Made by a program: the position numbers and the translations under genes
Notes under the pieces: model-generated
What the model was told of the DNA's origin: nothing
Databases searched by the model: none
What the model saw: only the letters and a program-made list of their open reading frames with translations
In this document: one piece after another, positions 62,920-64,000 of the stretch
Numbering within the stretch: the stretch's first letter is position 1
Layout: the number at the start of each line of letters is the position of its first letter
NCBI GenBank assembly: GCA_955652705.1
Contig: CATPBK010000061.1
Coordinates: 16,809 to 80,808, forward strand
Length of the DNA stretch: 64,000 bases
Source of the DNA: Candidatus Dormiibacterota bacterium
GTDB lineage: Bacteria > Chloroflexota > Dormibacteria > Dormibacterales > Dormibacteraceae
Direction of reading: 5' to 3'

Positions 62920-64000
62920 GGCGAAGCCCAGCGCCATGATCATCAGCGCCAGGTCGAGGTAGTTCGGCGCCAGCACGCGGCCGAAGAAGAAGACGGCGAG
63001 CGTCTCCAGCCCGAGCCACAGCCAGAACGCAGCCCAGGACCAGCGCCGGCGTAGACGAGTCGTAGCCAGGGCGATGATGAAGACGACTGTCGGCGTCGTG
63101 ACACGGATGGTGTCGAACGGCTGCCAGCGGCTTCCGACCACGCCCAGGGCGAGCAGGTCGCCGGGCAGCCCGATCCCTCGGATCGGGTAAGCGTCCACGC
63201 CGGACCCGAAGAAGAAGGCGGCCGTGTCCGCCACGAACGCGCCCGGGTTCCAGGCCAGGAAGGGGAGCACCAGCGCCGCCCCGGTCGCAAACGCAGCGCT
63301 GACCGCCTGGAGCGCTGCGCGCCGCTGCAGCAGGAGCCACGCGGCGACGACGAACAGCGGCAGGAAGAGGACCGCCTGCTGCTTGATCCCGATTGCCAGG
63401 CCCAGCAGGATCCCGGCCAGCAGCGGCCGGCCCCTTCGCAGCATCCCGACGGCCGCCAGTGCCGGCGCCAGGGCGAAGAGGTCGTTCAGGAAGTACAGGT
63501 AGTCGAGCTGGAAGAGCGGGTTCAGGACCACTGCGACCACGGCCGCCTGGCTTTCGGCCGCCCGCCGCCCGACGCTCCAGCAGGCGAGCGCCAGGGCGAG
63601 CAGGCCTGGCAGGAACATCCAGGTGAAGTTGGCCCGGTCTCCGCCAAAGGCTCTGACCGGCAGGTCGAGCAGGATCATGCCCGGCATGTAGACGTAGTGG
63701 CGGAGGCCGAAGTTGACAGGCACGTCGGAGAGGTAGAAGGAGCGGGCGCGGCTGTCGATGTAGTCGTGGCCGTAGGGGTCCTGCCCCTGCAGCAGCCGGC
63801 CGGCGGCCGCGTCGGTCAGCAGGACGCCATCGTGGACAGGGGCGTTGGCCGGCTGCGCGGCGATCAAGACACCCTGCGGCAGCGCTAGCAGCAGGAAGAC
63901 CAGGAGCCCGAGCGCCGCGGCTCGGACTCGGTCGGAGGTTCCGTCGCGGAAGCCGAACACCGCCGTTGCGACCGCCAGGCCCGCGGCCGCGTAACCCAGC
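62812..64000 (-). CDS. polytopic membrane protein, glycosyltransferase-like, 5' end cut by window
   Basis: At least 395 residues; the frame continues past the first start GTG 63960 to the window edge (GYAAAGLAVATAVFGF, a membrane helix), so the gene begins outside. Many hydrophobic helices and the extracytoplasmic loop GQDPYGHDYID, with the late GIGIKQQA-like segment IAIGIKQQAVLFLPLF, resemble polyprenyl-phosphate-sugar transferases (GT87 or PMT-like). Donor and acceptor unknown. Confidence 0.75.
   Translation of the reverse strand, partial: LGYAAAGLAVATAVFGFRDGTSDRVRAAALGLLVFLLLALPQGVLIAAQPANAPVHDGVLLTDAAAGRLLQGQDPYGHDYIDSRARSFYLSDVPVNFGLRHYVYMPGMILLDLPVRAFGGDRANFTWMFLPGLLALALACWSVGRRAAESQAAVVAVVLNPLFQLDYLYFLNDLFALAPALAAVGMLRRGRPLLAGILLGLAIGIKQQAVLFLPLFVVAAWLLLQRRAALQAVSAAFATGAALVLPFLAWNPGAFVADTAAFFFGSGVDAYPIRGIGLPGDLLALGVVGSRWQPFDTIRVTTPTVVFIIALATTRLRRRWSWAAFWLWLGLETLAVFFFGRVLAPNYLDLALMIMALGFALWLVDQAPMETAIDRPVDAAPRESGVVHDEGALTR

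Overview
This 64-kb window is a gene-dense, high-GC stretch of bacterial chromosome with no rRNA, tRNA, CRISPR, prophage or transposase that I can recognise. It carries coenzyme F420 biosynthesis with an FGD-like dehydrogenase, a Ycf45-type AAA/R3H protein, a DarA-type cyclic-di-AMP receptor, inositol-phospholipid genes, several acyl-CoA dehydrogenases and actinobacterial-style enzymes. That mix suggests an uncultured soil lineage of the Terrabacteria, such as Dormibacterota or a Chloroflexota relative. This is inference from gene content, not a phylogenetic result.

Layout. 1-8.3 kb: pyrimidine operon pyrB(partial)-pyrR-carAB(fused)-pyrK-pyrD plus an amidohydrolase. 8.3-10.5 kb (minus): small coiled-coil protein, nucleotidyltransferase, MFS exporter. 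10.8-14.7 kb: SRPBCC protein, then a beta-methylmalyl-CoA lyase/methylsuccinyl-CoA dehydrogenase/mesaconyl-CoA hydratase-like module (lower ethylmalonyl-CoA pathway) and an SDR. 14.8-17.8 kb: DUF3465-like lipoprotein, hisA, YajQ, small membrane protein, ilvE. 17.8-20.3 kb: glycerate kinase, ECF sigma factor, SHOCT protein. 20.3-24.9 kb (minus): secreted GH18 protein and a peptide-binding lipoprotein. 25-30.8 kb: pdxS, pdxT, GNAT, Ycf45-like ATPase, tmk, darA, secreted protein. 30.8-37.6 kb: ABC transporter, BKACE enzyme, two acyl-CoA dehydrogenases, LLM oxidoreductase. 37.6-44.2 kb: PHP protein, methyltransferase, folE, glycosyltransferase, DUF3618/holin-like pair, ArsR regulator, inositol-phosphate synthase and phosphatidyltransferase. 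44.6-52.8 kb: GH57, holB, hisC, HD protein, hydroxyacid dehydrogenase, HAD phosphatase, LmbE, ispH. 52.9-64 kb: DUF1326, DUF2182, MaoC, NUDIX, MFS, Sir2, birA, then fgd-cofC-cofE-cofD, a beta-propeller and a partial membrane protein.

Three signals are not explained by ordinary annotation. (1) Five intergenic elements of about 184-216 nt, each closed by its own inverted terminal repeats, with internal hairpins kept by compensatory changes; two copies are near-identical, two more clearly match each other and the fifth links the groups. (2) A 59-64 bp palindromic GC element in four copies, three of them inside or at the end of reading frames (pyrR, carAB, an acyl-CoA dehydrogenase) as in-frame insertions. 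(3) Repeated evidence for non-canonical start codons: conserved N-termini that begin at CTG, ATA or NTA, often in a 4-nt overlap with the upstream stop codon.

Translational coupling is heavy: I count 21 junctions with a 4-nt overlap of the form NTGA, NTAA or NTAG, so most genes probably work as tight operons.
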